64,000 bases of DNA from Armatimonadota bacterium. GTDB taxonomy: Bacteria > Armatimonadota > Fimbriimonadia > Fimbriimonadales > Fimbriimonadaceae. A program made the translations under genes and the position numbers. This document shows positions 50,612-58,444 of this stretch, in pieces; the first letter of the stretch is position 1; each line of letters starts with the position of its first letter. The stretch is from NCBI GenBank assembly GCA_037138755.1, contig JBAXHT010000001.1, forward strand, positions 157,805-221,804, read 5' to 3'. Below the pieces are notes generated by a model. It was given only the letters and a program-made list of their open reading frames with translations, ran no database searches and was not told the origin of the DNA.

Positions 50612-51496
50612 CTGCTTCACTCTGCCGTGTTTGGCCTCCCCGCTCCGCGAACCGGGAAGGTGCGGGATGTGTATGACCTTGGCGATTCGGTGCTAATTGT
50701 TGCGACGGACCGAATTTCGGCTTTCGATGCCGTGATGGCGAACGGCATTCCTGATAAAGGGTGCATTCTCACGCAGATGAGTTCGTTCTGGTTTTCGCTC
50801 CTTGCGGATGTATGCCCCAACCACGTTTTGTCAGCCGAATTTGATGTAATTCAATCCAAGTGCGAGAAGCCTCAACCGGAGCTGCGCGGTCGGTCGATGC
50901 TTTGCAAGAAAGCTCGAACAATTCCGGTGGAGTGTGTTGCTCGTGGGTACATCACTGGTTCACTGCTTAAGGAGTACAACCGCGAAGGCGGGGCCGTTCA
51001 TGGTCTCGGCTTGCCGACTGGCTTGGTAGATTCAAGTGCTCTCCCCGAACCCATCTTCACTCCGGCAACAAAAGCGGAAGAAGGACATGATGAGAACATC
51101 TCGTTTGCAGAGGTCGTGAACCGAATCGGCCGGGAGACCGCAGAACTACTTCGAACTTGGACGCTTGAGCTCTACTCGCGGGCGTCTGCCCATGCGGCGA
51201 GTCGCGGAATCATTCTCGCAGATACGAAGTTTGAGTTCGGAGAGACCGAGGATGGGATCATCTTGATTGACGAGGTCCTCACACCAGACAGTTCGCGCTA
51301 TTGGGATGCCCAACTATATGCGCCAGGCAAGAGCCAGGCAAGCTTCGACAAGCAGTTTGTGCGTGACTTCCTGGAGACCAGTGGATGGGATAAGAACCCG
51401 CCGGGGCCAGTCTTGCCCGCCGACATTGTCGAAAATACCCGCGCAAAATACATCGACGCATATTGTCGAATCGTCGGTCAAGAGCCTGACCTATGA
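50603..51496 (+). CDS. purC: SAICAR synthetase (phosphoribosylaminoimidazole-succinocarboxamide synthase)
   Basis: A 297-residue enzyme of purine synthesis joining CAIR and aspartate using ATP. Signatures are GKVRDVYDLGDSVLIVATDRISAFD near residues 17-41, LRGRSMLCKKARTIPVECVARGYITGSL near 93-120, and ILIDEVLTPDSSRYWDA near 225-241 with the SAICAR synthetase motif. The length of about 300 is typical of the eukaryote-like/long bacterial form rather than the 240-residue E. coli form. The start codon is buried in a perfect hairpin. The stop overlaps the waaA start by 4 bp. Confidence 0.96.
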   Translation: MPELLHSAVFGLPAPRTGKVRDVYDLGDSVLIVATDRISAFDAVMANGIPDKGCILTQMSSFWFSLLADVCPNHVLSAEFDVIQSKCEKPQPELRGRSMLCKKARTIPVECVARGYITGSLLKEYNREGGAVHGLGLPTGLVDSSALPEPIFTPATKAEEGHDENISFAEVVNRIGRETAELLRTWTLELYSRASAHAASRGIILADTKFEFGETEDGIILIDEVLTPDSSRYWDAQLYAPGKSQASFDKQFVRDFLETSGWDKNPPGPVLPADIVENTRAKYIDAYCRIVGQEPDL

Positions 51497-52752
51497 TGTA
51501 CCTGATCTACAACTTCATCCTGGTCGGCCTGGCGCCGCTCTGGGTGCCGTGGATGTGGTTGCGCACTAAGAAGCGAGGCGAGCAGCCGAACTGGGCGGAA
51601 CGGCAGGGGAACTACGAAAAATCGCTCCCGATCAAAAAGAAGGGCGACAAGCGGATCTGGGTTCACGCGGTCTCGGTAGGTGAGGTGATCGCGGCGAAAC
51701 CGTTCTTGGAGGAGCTTCGCAAGGAGTGTCCGAAGACAGAGATTGTGCTGAGCGTGACGACCAGCAGCGGGCATCAGACAGCTCGTGAAAAGTTGGTTGG
51801 GCTGTTCGATTTCTTGGTCTATTTCCCAATTGATATTGCCCGATTCCAGCTTCGAGGGGTCCAGCGGATTCGCCCGGATGTTATCGCGGTCATGGAGACC
51901 GAGCTTTGGTACAACTTCCTCTGGGCGGCCGATGTTTTCGAGGTTCCGGCGTTTCTGGTGAATGCTCGGAGTAGTGACCGGGCTTTTCGGCGGTCGATGA
52001 AGTTTCGTTGGTTCTTTGCCGAGACCTTGGCATTAGTAAAGGAAGTTCTCGCTCAGAGCGAGCAGGATGCCGAAAGGTTCAGGGCTTTGGGCGCGCCAAA
52101 GGTTCGAGTTTTGGGGAATACGAAGTTTGATGAAGCGGCGGGGGCCTCGGCTTCCGATGCCTCGGTTTGGCGGGCTGAGCTCGGGTTAGATGAGCGTCCT
52201 GTCGTCGTTGTCGGTTCGACTCGGAGTGAGTTTGAAGTCAAGCTCGTCGTTGATGCGCTTGCGCCGTTTGCGGGTCAGATTCAGGTGATCCACGCCCCTC
52301 GGCACTTGGAGACGGCAAGCGATGTCCTCACTCTTGCTCGGAGCACTCCGTTTTCGGTTGGCCTACGTTCCTTGCGAGAGAAGGCGGATTACCTCGTGCT
52401 TGACACCTACGGCGAGCTCGGAGCGGTGTATTCAGTGGCAGATATCGTGGTCGTAGGCGGCGCGTTCGATACGCTCGGCGGGCAGAACATTATTCAGCCG
52501 TTGGCACTTGGAAAGCCGGTGTTGCACGGGCCGAACATGTTCAACTTCCGCGAGGTCGCAGCTCAAAGTTTGGAAGCGAGGTCTAGTCGGGTTTGCACGA
52601 CCGCTGAGGAGCTTGAGGCTGCGGTACGGGAGTTGCTTAGTTCTGGCGATCTGAGGTCGGAGATGGGCTTCGCAGCGAGTTCGCTCGTTCAGCGAAATCT
52701 TGGGGCCAGTGCTCGATATGCTGCGGTAGTTGCTGATGCGCTTGTGCAATAG
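51493..52752 (+). CDS. waaA: 3-deoxy-D-manno-octulosonic acid (Kdo) transferase
   Basis: A 419-residue membrane-anchored GT30 glycosyltransferase that adds Kdo to lipid A precursors at the inner membrane. The first 20 residues are a membrane anchor. Then come PNWAERQG (with the catalytic Glu of the GT30 N-terminal domain), IWVHAVSVGEVIAAKPFLEEL, the TTSSGHQTAREK block, RPDVIAVMETELWYNFL and LVNARSSDRAF. The C-terminal donor domain includes VVVVGSTRSEFEVKLVVDAL and VVGGAFDTLGGQNIIQPLALGKPVLHGP. Its presence shows the organism makes lipopolysaccharide with Kdo. Start is ATG 51493 or 51496. A clear terminator follows. Confidence 0.94.
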   Translation: MMYLIYNFILVGLAPLWVPWMWLRTKKRGEQPNWAERQGNYEKSLPIKKKGDKRIWVHAVSVGEVIAAKPFLEELRKECPKTEIVLSVTTSSGHQTAREKLVGLFDFLVYFPIDIARFQLRGVQRIRPDVIAVMETELWYNFLWAADVFEVPAFLVNARSSDRAFRRSMKFRWFFAETLALVKEVLAQSEQDAERFRALGAPKVRVLGNTKFDEAAGASASDASVWRAELGLDERPVVVVGSTRSEFEVKLVVDALAPFAGQIQVIHAPRHLETASDVLTLARSTPFSVGLRSLREKADYLVLDTYGELGAVYSVADIVVVGGAFDTLGGQNIIQPLALGKPVLHGPNMFNFREVAAQSLEARSSRVCTTAEELEAAVRELLSSGDLRSEMGFAASSLVQRNLGASARYAAVVADALVQ

Positions 52753-52802
52753 TGGTCAGCTGGTCGACTATGACAACAGCTCCCGGTTCGCTCCGCTTAC
52801 CG

Positions 52803-52826
52803 ACCCCCGGACGAGCGGGGGTTTTT
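52803..52826 (+). terminator. Intrinsic terminator after waaA
   Basis: ACCCCCG (52803-52809), loop GACGAG, CGGGGGT (52816-52822), then a T-run to 52826. It lies 51 bp past the waaA stop and just before the purE promoter. Confidence 0.85.
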
Positions 52827-52840
52827 AGTTCATAGCAAGC

Positions 52841-52846
52841 TAAACT
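52841..52846 (+). promoter_or_regulatory. Candidate -10 of purE, leaderless
   Basis: TAAACT ends 7 nt before the purE ATG, downstream of the waaA terminator, with no ribosome-binding site between. Confidence 0.45.
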
Positions 52847-52853
52847 AGAACCA

Positions 52854-53333
52854 ATGAAAGTCGGCGTGATCATGGGGAGTAGTAGCGACTGGGAGACGAT
52901 GCGGGCGGCTGTCTCTGTTCTGGAGGAGCTTGGAATCGAGTGCGAGCACGAAGTAGTCAGTGCACACAGGACTCCGGAGCGGATGTACGAGTATGCCAAG
53001 TCAGCCCGTGACCGTGGTCTGGCCGTAATTATTGCCGGAGCCGGGGGGGCGGCGCACCTGCCCGGAATGGTGGCGAGCCTGACCACACTTCCGGTCATCG
53101 GGGTTCCGGTACAGACCAAAGCACTTGGCGGAGTCGACTCCCTCTACTCGATTGTCCAGATGCCAGCCGGAATTCCGGTTGCGACGGTCGCAATCGGAAA
53201 CGCCGCCAATGCGGGACTTCTGGCAGCGAGAATCCTTGGCGCGACCGATTCTGTTGTTGCTGCGAAACTCGAAGCCTATGCCGAGAGTCTTAAGGATAAG
53301 GTGGTTCAGATGAACCTGGAGATCAAATCGTGA
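52854..53333 (+). CDS. purE: N5-carboxyaminoimidazole ribonucleotide mutase, class I PurE
   Basis: A 159-residue purine-synthesis enzyme converting N5-CAIR to CAIR. It shows [14 protein letters not shown] at the N-terminus, the [15 protein letters not shown] loop with the catalytic-region His, the [28 protein letters not shown] block and [29 protein letters not shown]. These distinguish class I PurE mutases. purK is not adjacent. The stop overlaps the next ATG by 4 bp, so it is coupled to the esterase gene, an unexpected pairing. Confidence 0.96.
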   Translation: MKVGVIMGSSSDWETMRAAVSVLEELGIECEHEVVSAHRTPERMYEYAKSARDRGLAVIIAGAGGAAHLPGMVASLTTLPVIGVPVQTKALGGVDSLYSIVQMPAGIPVATVAIGNAANAGLLAARILGATDSVVAAKLEAYAESLKDKVVQMNLEIKS

Positions 53334-54376
53334 TAACTGGACTCGTATTCGCAGCGATGACCGCGCAGCGACCGCCGATTGCTCCGACCAAGTGGGAGAC
53401 GGTTGGCCGCTTCCAGAAATCGACCCAGGGAGTGAGCTGCGAGTGGCCAGGTTCTGCAATTCGGGCGAGTATCGCGGCAACTACATTGAAGGTCGAGTTC
53501 ACGACTTCGACGGCGAATGACCGTTGGCAGATCGAAATCGATGGTCGTCCGACCCAGGTCCTGAAGCTGATCAAAGGGAATGGGCGTTACGAAATCAATC
53601 TTCCGAACGCTCGTATGCACCAGATCTTGCTCGTCCGGCGTAGCGAGGCGTTCCAGGGAGCAACCGAGTTTCGAGGATTTTCTGGAACGGGTGTTCGCTA
53701 CCAAAACCCATCCGACGACGAATCGATGTTCCGCAAAGACCGGCGCATAGAGATCATTGGCGACTCAATCAGTGCTGGGTTCGGTGTAGATGGGAAGACG
53801 AAGGAAGAGCCCTACAGTCCTGAAACGGCAAATGCATACATGACCTACGGTTGGGTGGCGGCTCGTCAGGTGAAGGCGCTCCCGACCATCGTCGCTTGGT
53901 CAGGGAAAAAAATGTGGCCTGACAATACGATCCCCGAAATCTACGACTACATTTTTCCGAGTTCGAAGACAGGCGCCTGGTCGCCAGATTCCGGGCCGAA
54001 GCCGCAAGCGGTTGTGATCAACCTCGCCACAAACGACTTTGGTAGAGGGATTCCCGACGAGAAGGGATGGAAAGGTGGATACACCTCGTTCCTCAAAAAG
54101 GTTCGTAAAAACTATCCGTCGGCGTACATCTACTTGGTAACCGGGTCGATGATGTCGGACTCGTGGCCTGTTGGTGCTAAGCACCTCTCGACCCTCAAAT
54201 CTTGGCTAGACTCGATACAATCGGAAATGGGAGACCCTAAGATAAAGCGTCTTGACTTCCCAGTGCAGCAAGAGTCGGACGGAATCGGGTCCTCGTGGCA
54301 CCCGAATGCGGTCACGCAGGCGAAGATGGGCAGGCTACTCGCAGTCGCACTGAAGGGCGATCTAGGCTGGAAATAG
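53330..54376 (+). CDS. SGNH hydrolase, carbohydrate esterase family 2-like
   Basis: A 348-residue two-domain esterase. A short hydrophobic leader ([13 protein letters not shown]) is followed by an N-terminal jelly-roll (residues about 20-130: [21 protein letters not shown] to EFRGF). The C-terminal SGNH domain has [13 protein letters not shown] near 142-154 (nucleophile Ser in GDS), the [12 protein letters not shown] block near 226 (Asn of block III) and [12 protein letters not shown] near 323 (the Asp/Ser-xx-His end). This order matches CE2 acetylxylan/glucomannan esterases. It may deacetylate plant polysaccharides, fitting the glycosidases in the window. It is coupled to purE by a 4-bp overlap. 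Confidence 0.87.
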   Translation: MITGLVFAAMTAQRPPIAPTKWETVGRFQKSTQGVSCEWPGSAIRASIAATTLKVEFTTSTANDRWQIEIDGRPTQVLKLIKGNGRYEINLPNARMHQILLVRRSEAFQGATEFRGFSGTGVRYQNPSDDESMFRKDRRIEIIGDSISAGFGVDGKTKEEPYSPETANAYMTYGWVAARQVKALPTIVAWSGKKMWPDNTIPEIYDYIFPSSKTGAWSPDSGPKPQAVVINLATNDFGRGIPDEKGWKGGYTSFLKKVRKNYPSAYIYLVTGSMMSDSWPVGAKHLSTLKSWLDSIQSEMGDPKIKRLDFPVQQESDGIGSSWHPNAVTQAKMGRLLAVALKGDLGWK

Positions 54377-54377
54377 C

Positions 54378-55760
54378 TTAGGCACTCGCGCCGGGATGGA
54401 GGGTTCGCAGGAGGTCTTTGACCTCGTTGTGCAGGTCCTTATCGTAGTGCATTTGCTCGTTGATCTTCTGGTAGCCGTGCATGATCGACGTGTGATCTCG
54501 GTTTCCAAACTGCGATCCAATGTGCTTCCAAGAGTCGCCGGTGATTCTTCTTGTCAAGAAGATTGCAACGTGACGCGCGTGGACGATTGGCCCTTTCCGA
54601 GACTGCCCCTTCATTTCGTCGACAGAAATCTTGTACTGACGGGCAACTAGTTCGAGGATCTGGGCAGAGCCGGGTCGGCTAAAAACTCCTTGGTAGTACT
54701 TCTCAACCATTTCGCGAGCGAAATCAACAGTGATCTCGGCCTGTTCGATGCTAGCAAGGGTCGCGAGCTTTGTGATCGCGCCTTCTAAAGTCCGTACGTT
54801 GCCGGGCACGGTTTCAGCGAGGAACATCGCGGCGTCCTTCGAAAGTTCAATGTGCATCGCCTGTGCCTTGCTATTGATGATGGCGCATCGAGTTTCTGTG
54901 TCAGGAAGCTGGACGTCGGCCACGAGGCCACTTTCGAAGCGCGATCGGAGCCGCTCGTCCATCAAGAAGAGATCTTTGGGCGGGCGATCCGAGGTCAGGA
55001 CGATCTGCTTTCCGAGCGAATAGAGGTAGTTAAACGTGTGGAAGATTTCTTCCTGCGTCTTGTCCTTATTGGCGATGAACTGAATGTCGTCTACTAGCCA
55101 TACATGTACGTGGCGGTGCATTCGACGGAACTGCTCAACTCGGTTTGCTTGGAGAGCATTGATGAAATCTTCGGCGAACTGCTGTGCCGTGACGTAGGCA
55201 ATGTTGACTTTTGAGTCGTTAGCTAGCAATTGCCCAGCAATTGCGTGCAGTAAATGAGTTTTGCCGAGTCCGCTGTTCCCGTAGATGAAAAGCGGGTTGA
55301 ATTTGACCCCCGGCTCTCCTGCGACGGCAATCGAGCCGGCAAGAGCAAGACGGTTGGATTGTCCTTTGATGAACGTTTCGAACGTGTACTTCTCGTTCGG
55401 AGCAAAACGTTGCACTGGCGTCGTCAACGCAGGCTGGGAGATGGCTACGGAAGACTCCACGACTTCCTTCTTTTCACGCGGCGAGGCGATGATCTGGAGC
55501 TCAACGGATTGACCGAGTTCGTCGCTCAGGCAGCTTTGGAGCAGTCCGGAAAAGCGGTCTCGTACCCACTGCTGGATGAACTGACCTGGGGCTGCGAGGC
55601 GAACAACGTTTCCTTCGATGGAAACCGGCTCGAGGGGCCGAATAAAACGAACCATGATTGGCTCCTTGACTTCACCGGACATCCGTTGTAATACTCCCTG
55701 CCACGCTGCACTCAGTACGATGGCTGATTCGGAATCTTCAAAGGAGAACTGTCGTTTCAT
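54378..55760 (-). CDS. dnaA: Chromosomal replication initiator DnaA
   Basis: A 460-residue initiator ATPase. Domain I/II covers about residues 1-122. The AAA+ core starts at YTFETFIKGQSNRLAL, with Walker A GNSGLGKTHLL at 161-171 and Walker B WLVDDIQF at 221-228. Sensor and arginine-finger regions follow (DERLRSRFESGL). The domain IV DNA-binding helix block is GPIVHARHVAIFLTRRITGDSWKHIGSQFGNRDHTSIMHGYQKI, with the DnaA signature GNRDHTSIMH near 430. It lies alone: no dnaN, recF or gyrB beside it, and no TTATCCACA-type boxes in the 276-bp upstream gap. A TATACT/TTGCAA pair at 55814-55844 may be its promoter. Confidence 0.97.
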   Translation of the reverse strand: MKRQFSFEDSESAIVLSAAWQGVLQRMSGEVKEPIMVRFIRPLEPVSIEGNVVRLAAPGQFIQQWVRDRFSGLLQSCLSDELGQSVELQIIASPREKKEVVESSVAISQPALTTPVQRFAPNEKYTFETFIKGQSNRLALAGSIAVAGEPGVKFNPLFIYGNSGLGKTHLLHAIAGQLLANDSKVNIAYVTAQQFAEDFINALQANRVEQFRRMHRHVHVWLVDDIQFIANKDKTQEEIFHTFNYLYSLGKQIVLTSDRPPKDLFLMDERLRSRFESGLVADVQLPDTETRCAIINSKAQAMHIELSKDAAMFLAETVPGNVRTLEGAITKLATLASIEQAEITVDFAREMVEKYYQGVFSRPGSAQILELVARQYKISVDEMKGQSRKGPIVHARHVAIFLTRRITGDSWKHIGSQFGNRDHTSIMHGYQKINEQMHYDKDLHNEVKDLLRTLHPGASA

Positions 55761-56042
55761 TGTCGGGCGGGCGAAGGTTTTGCTGGGGTGCCGTTCTTCG
55801 ATCTAGGCGTCGGAGTATACAAGGGATTTACAAAGGAGTTGCAAAAGAAAGGAAAGTTTTTTGACACTTTCCGACATCCTGAAACGTCTTTGGCGACCTG
55901 AAGTCTTTTCTCTGACATATCATCGTATAGAAGGGCAATTTACTCGAGATATCGACTGTTATCGTGTTTTGATTGCACAGAGTTCTACTGATAAATTTTC
56001 CAGGTTGAATCTGCGTGTGTAGACTAATATATTCCGATGAGT
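55761..56042. other. Divergent dnaA / thiamine pyrophosphokinase intergenic region
   Basis: The region is AT-richer than its surroundings. It holds a candidate dnaA promoter on the minus strand (TTGCAA 55844-55839, TATACT 55819-55814, 19-bp spacing). On the plus strand TTGAAT (56005-56010) and TATATT (56028-56033, 17-bp spacing) precede the kinase gene. I found no consensus DnaA boxes, so this is not claimed as an origin. Confidence 0.5.
56005..56033 (+). promoter_or_regulatory. Promoter of the thiamine pyrophosphokinase gene
   Basis: TTGAAT and TATATT with 17-bp spacing. The hexamer ends 9 nt before ATG 56043 (3 nt before ATG 56037), which suggests that the second ATG is used on a leaderless mRNA. 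Confidence 0.55.
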
Positions 56043-56681
56043 ATGCGTGTTTTGGTGGTACTCGGTGGAGACCAATTGGTTGCCGACCGAATGTCTCCGT
56101 GGGTTGATTCGGCCACGCATGTCATCGCAGTTGACGGAGGATTTCATCACCTCGAATCGGTTGGGAGGCTACCGCAGTGGGTTGCCGGAGATTTCGATTC
56201 CGCCGACCTGGGTGCCGTCCCAGACAGCGTGATTCGAGTCCACTTTCCCGATCAAGATCAAACGGACTTTGAGAAGGTTCTTCGCTGGTGCTTCGAGCAG
56301 GGATTTGATTCTGTCCACGTTGCATGTTCCGAAGGAGACCTTCCTGATCATCAGCTCCAAAACTTCTATACGGCGGCGGCAGCTCTCGTTGATGTTTGGT
56401 TCGTTTTCCGTCGAGGGATGGGCCGGATTGTGCGATCCGAAAACGGCGAGTTCAAGGTTCCGACCCCCGTTGGGGCCAGAGCGTCGTTGATTCCCCTCAC
56501 TGCGTGCGATTCGGTGACCCTCCAAGGCGTTCAATGGCCCCTCGACCGAGCAACTCTGGTTCCGTTGGGTCTCTCAAGTATTTCCAACCGTGCTGTTGAT
56601 TCTGTGATCTCCGTTGGTTTGGAGAGGGGACAAGCCCTGATTTTTTGGGAAACAAATGAGGTCATTTGGGAAGAATCCTGA
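56043..56681 (+). CDS. thiN: Thiamine pyrophosphokinase
   Basis: A 212-residue enzyme that pyrophosphorylates thiamine to thiamine diphosphate. Key blocks are VIAVDGGFHHLESVGRLPQWVAGDFDS, with the GDFDS metal site near residue 50, FPDQDQTDFEKVLRW near 69-83, and GDLPDHQLQN near 98-107, the equivalent of the GGRxDH-LAN motif. A C-terminal beta-domain follows with VGARASLIPLTACDSVTLQGVQWPL. The start at 56043 rather than 56037 is preferred because of the promoter position. No thiamine riboswitch-like conserved sequence was seen upstream. It reads toward the FHA gene. Confidence 0.88.
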   Translation: MRVLVVLGGDQLVADRMSPWVDSATHVIAVDGGFHHLESVGRLPQWVAGDFDSADLGAVPDSVIRVHFPDQDQTDFEKVLRWCFEQGFDSVHVACSEGDLPDHQLQNFYTAAAALVDVWFVFRRGMGRIVRSENGEFKVPTPVGARASLIPLTACDSVTLQGVQWPLDRATLVPLGLSSISNRAVDSVISVGLERGQALIFWETNEVIWEES

Positions 56682-56733
56682 TAAACCCTAGTAGATTTCC
56701 GGGGTTTTAGCCCAATAATAGGAAGCAACTCTC

Positions 56734-57159
56734 ATGAACGAAGAAGCCACTCTCGTCGAAGAAGCCACCGATGCTAGTCAAGCAGTCGTCGCTGAAACCA
56801 CTGGTCAGCCTGTTGAGGAACTGTCGACCCCTGCCCTGACCGCCACGTTGGTGGTTAAGCGCAATGGAGCCGAGACTGATGAAGTTTTTCCGGTCAGTAG
56901 CCCTTGCGTCATCGGCCGATTCGACCCGGCAGTTGGACCAATCGACATCGATCTGGCTTCGCTACCAGAAGGTGTTTACGTTAGCCGCAAGCACGCAAAA
57001 TTCGTCCAAGAGGACGGAGTTTGGAAGGTTGTCGACCTTGGCTCTTCCAACGGCACATTTGTGCTCGCAGACGACTTTGAAAAGGTCGACGAGAAAGAGC
57101 TCTCAGACGGAACCGAGATCGCCCTTGGCAATGCCCGGTTTGTCTTTCATCTAAGCTAA
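56734..57159 (+). CDS. FHA domain protein
   Basis: A 141-residue protein with a 38-residue acidic, disordered N-terminus followed by one forkhead-associated domain. The phosphothreonine-binding pattern is complete: VIGRFDPAVGP near residues 66-76, YVSRKHAKF near 93-101 and VDLGSSNGTFV near 108-118. No other domain is attached, so it probably acts as an adaptor reading Ser/Thr phosphorylation; the kinase is not in the window. An AGGAAG ribosome-binding site lies upstream. It overlaps the 3' end of convergent purM by 9 bp. Confidence 0.92.
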   Translation: MNEEATLVEEATDASQAVVAETTGQPVEELSTPALTATLVVKRNGAETDEVFPVSSPCVIGRFDPAVGPIDIDLASLPEGVYVSRKHAKFVQEDGVWKVVDLGSSNGTFVLADDFEKVDEKELSDGTEIALGNARFVFHLS

Positions 57160-58185
57160 CTGTACGTCAGTTGAACCGGCGAGAACTTCCCCGATCACGG
57201 CAGCGTTCTCGCCGTTGTCACGCATGTGGGTTAGGATCTGGTCGACATAAAACCGGTCGACGACCAGCACCATCCCGATCCCCATGTTGAACGTCCGGTA
57301 CATCTCGGTCTCTCCGATATTGCCCATTTGCTGAATCAAATCAAAAACCGGCAAAGGTGTCCAGGATCGCTTCTCGATCATGACTCTAGTGTTTGGGCCG
57401 AGGACCCTTGGGATGTTATCGAAGAATCCGCCGCCGGTGAGGTGGGCCATCGCGTGCAGTGGACTGTTTTCGACCAGCCAAGGCTTGAGTGCGTTGTAGT
57501 AACAGCGGTGCGGAGCTAGGAGCGCGTCTGCAATGGTTTGCTCGGTCCCAGGAACCAGGTCTCGCACACTCAGACCCCCGACTTCGAAGAGCGCTCGCCG
57601 GGCAAGGCTGAAGCCGTTAGTGTGTAGCCCGTTGCTCGCCAAGCCGATGATCGCGTCTCCGGCAGAAACTTGGCGTGGGAACTTGAGAACGTCGTCTACA
57701 ACTCCAACGATGGTGCCGACAATATCGACTTCCTCGTCATGATAGACACCGGGCATTTCGGCCGTTTCACCGCCGATCAAGGCACATCCGATGTCGCTGC
57801 AGCTTGCTGCCATTCCGTTGACAACGGCTTCAAACGTCTCTGCTGAGAGTTGGCTACAGCCGTAGTAATCCAGGAAGAATAGTGGATGAGCACCCTGACA
57901 AAGGATATCGTTAACGCAGTGATTAACTATGTCTCGGCCCAAGTTTGAGTAGTCGCCAGCCATCGCAGCAACTTTGGTTTTTGTACCGACGCCATCGATG
58001 GAGCTCACCAACAGGGGGCTGGACATTTCTGGGAAGAGTCCCTTGAACAGCGCTCCAAATCCACCAATCCCACCGACTACTCGCTCGCCCTGGGTAGCAC
58101 GGATGTTACCAACGACCCCTCGTAAAGCGCGCTGAGCTTCGTCGATGTTGACGCCGGCGGATGCGTATGTCAGTTCCTCTGCCAT
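57151..58185 (-). CDS. purM: Phosphoribosylformylglycinamidine cyclo-ligase (AIR synthetase)
   Basis: A 344-residue purine-synthesis enzyme forming AIR from FGAM with ATP. Typical blocks are TYASAGVNIDEAQRAL, the LLVSSIDGVGTKTKVA motif near residues 58-73, NDILCQGAHPLFFLDYYG near 92-109, LIGGETAEMPGVY near 136-148 and IGLASNGLHTNGFSLARR near 180-197. It is monocistronic as far as seen. With purC and purE it makes three scattered purine genes within 7.5 kb rather than a pur operon. The start at 58185 is a plain ATG. Confidence 0.96.
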   Translation of the reverse strand: MAEELTYASAGVNIDEAQRALRGVVGNIRATQGERVVGGIGGFGALFKGLFPEMSSPLLVSSIDGVGTKTKVAAMAGDYSNLGRDIVNHCVNDILCQGAHPLFFLDYYGCSQLSAETFEAVVNGMAASCSDIGCALIGGETAEMPGVYHDEEVDIVGTIVGVVDDVLKFPRQVSAGDAIIGLASNGLHTNGFSLARRALFEVGGLSVRDLVPGTEQTIADALLAPHRCYYNALKPWLVENSPLHAMAHLTGGGFFDNIPRVLGPNTRVMIEKRSWTPLPVFDLIQQMGNIGETEMYRTFNMGIGMVLVVDRFYVDQILTHMRDNGENAAVIGEVLAGSTDVQLA

Positions 58186-58240
58186 CTAGCTAAGGCTACC
58201 CGTTGGGCGGGTATCATATTTCTTCGCCCGAATCTCTTGG

Positions 58241-58315
58241 GGGTCTGTAGCTCAGCGGTAGAGCAGTGGCCTTTTAAGCCATTGGTCGAGGGTTCGAATC
58301 CCTCCGGACCCACCA
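58241..58315 (+). tRNA. tRNA-Lys (UUU)
   Basis: Acceptor GGGTCTG/CGGACCC, D arm GCTC/GAGC, anticodon stem GTGGC/GCCAT with loop CTTTTAA (anticodon TTT), T arm GAGGG/CCCTC with TTCGAAT, discriminator A and an encoded CCA. A TATCAT at 58212-58217 may be its -10. It is divergent from purM. Confidence 0.97.
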
Positions 58316-58444
58316 CTTCTTGCTTGTGCAATCGGGAAATATCCAATCGGCCGCACCCTAGGGGGGTATTCGCATTTCGCAATTATTGAGCGAAAGGTAT
58401 AAGATGTTTCAGTAACGCCCCGGTAATTCTCGGAGGACACAGGA

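Noticed and set aside
55761-56042. Replication origin upstream of dnaA
   Set aside because: No consensus DnaA boxes, no AT-rich unwinding repeats and no dnaN partner; nothing in the sequence supports it beyond gene position.
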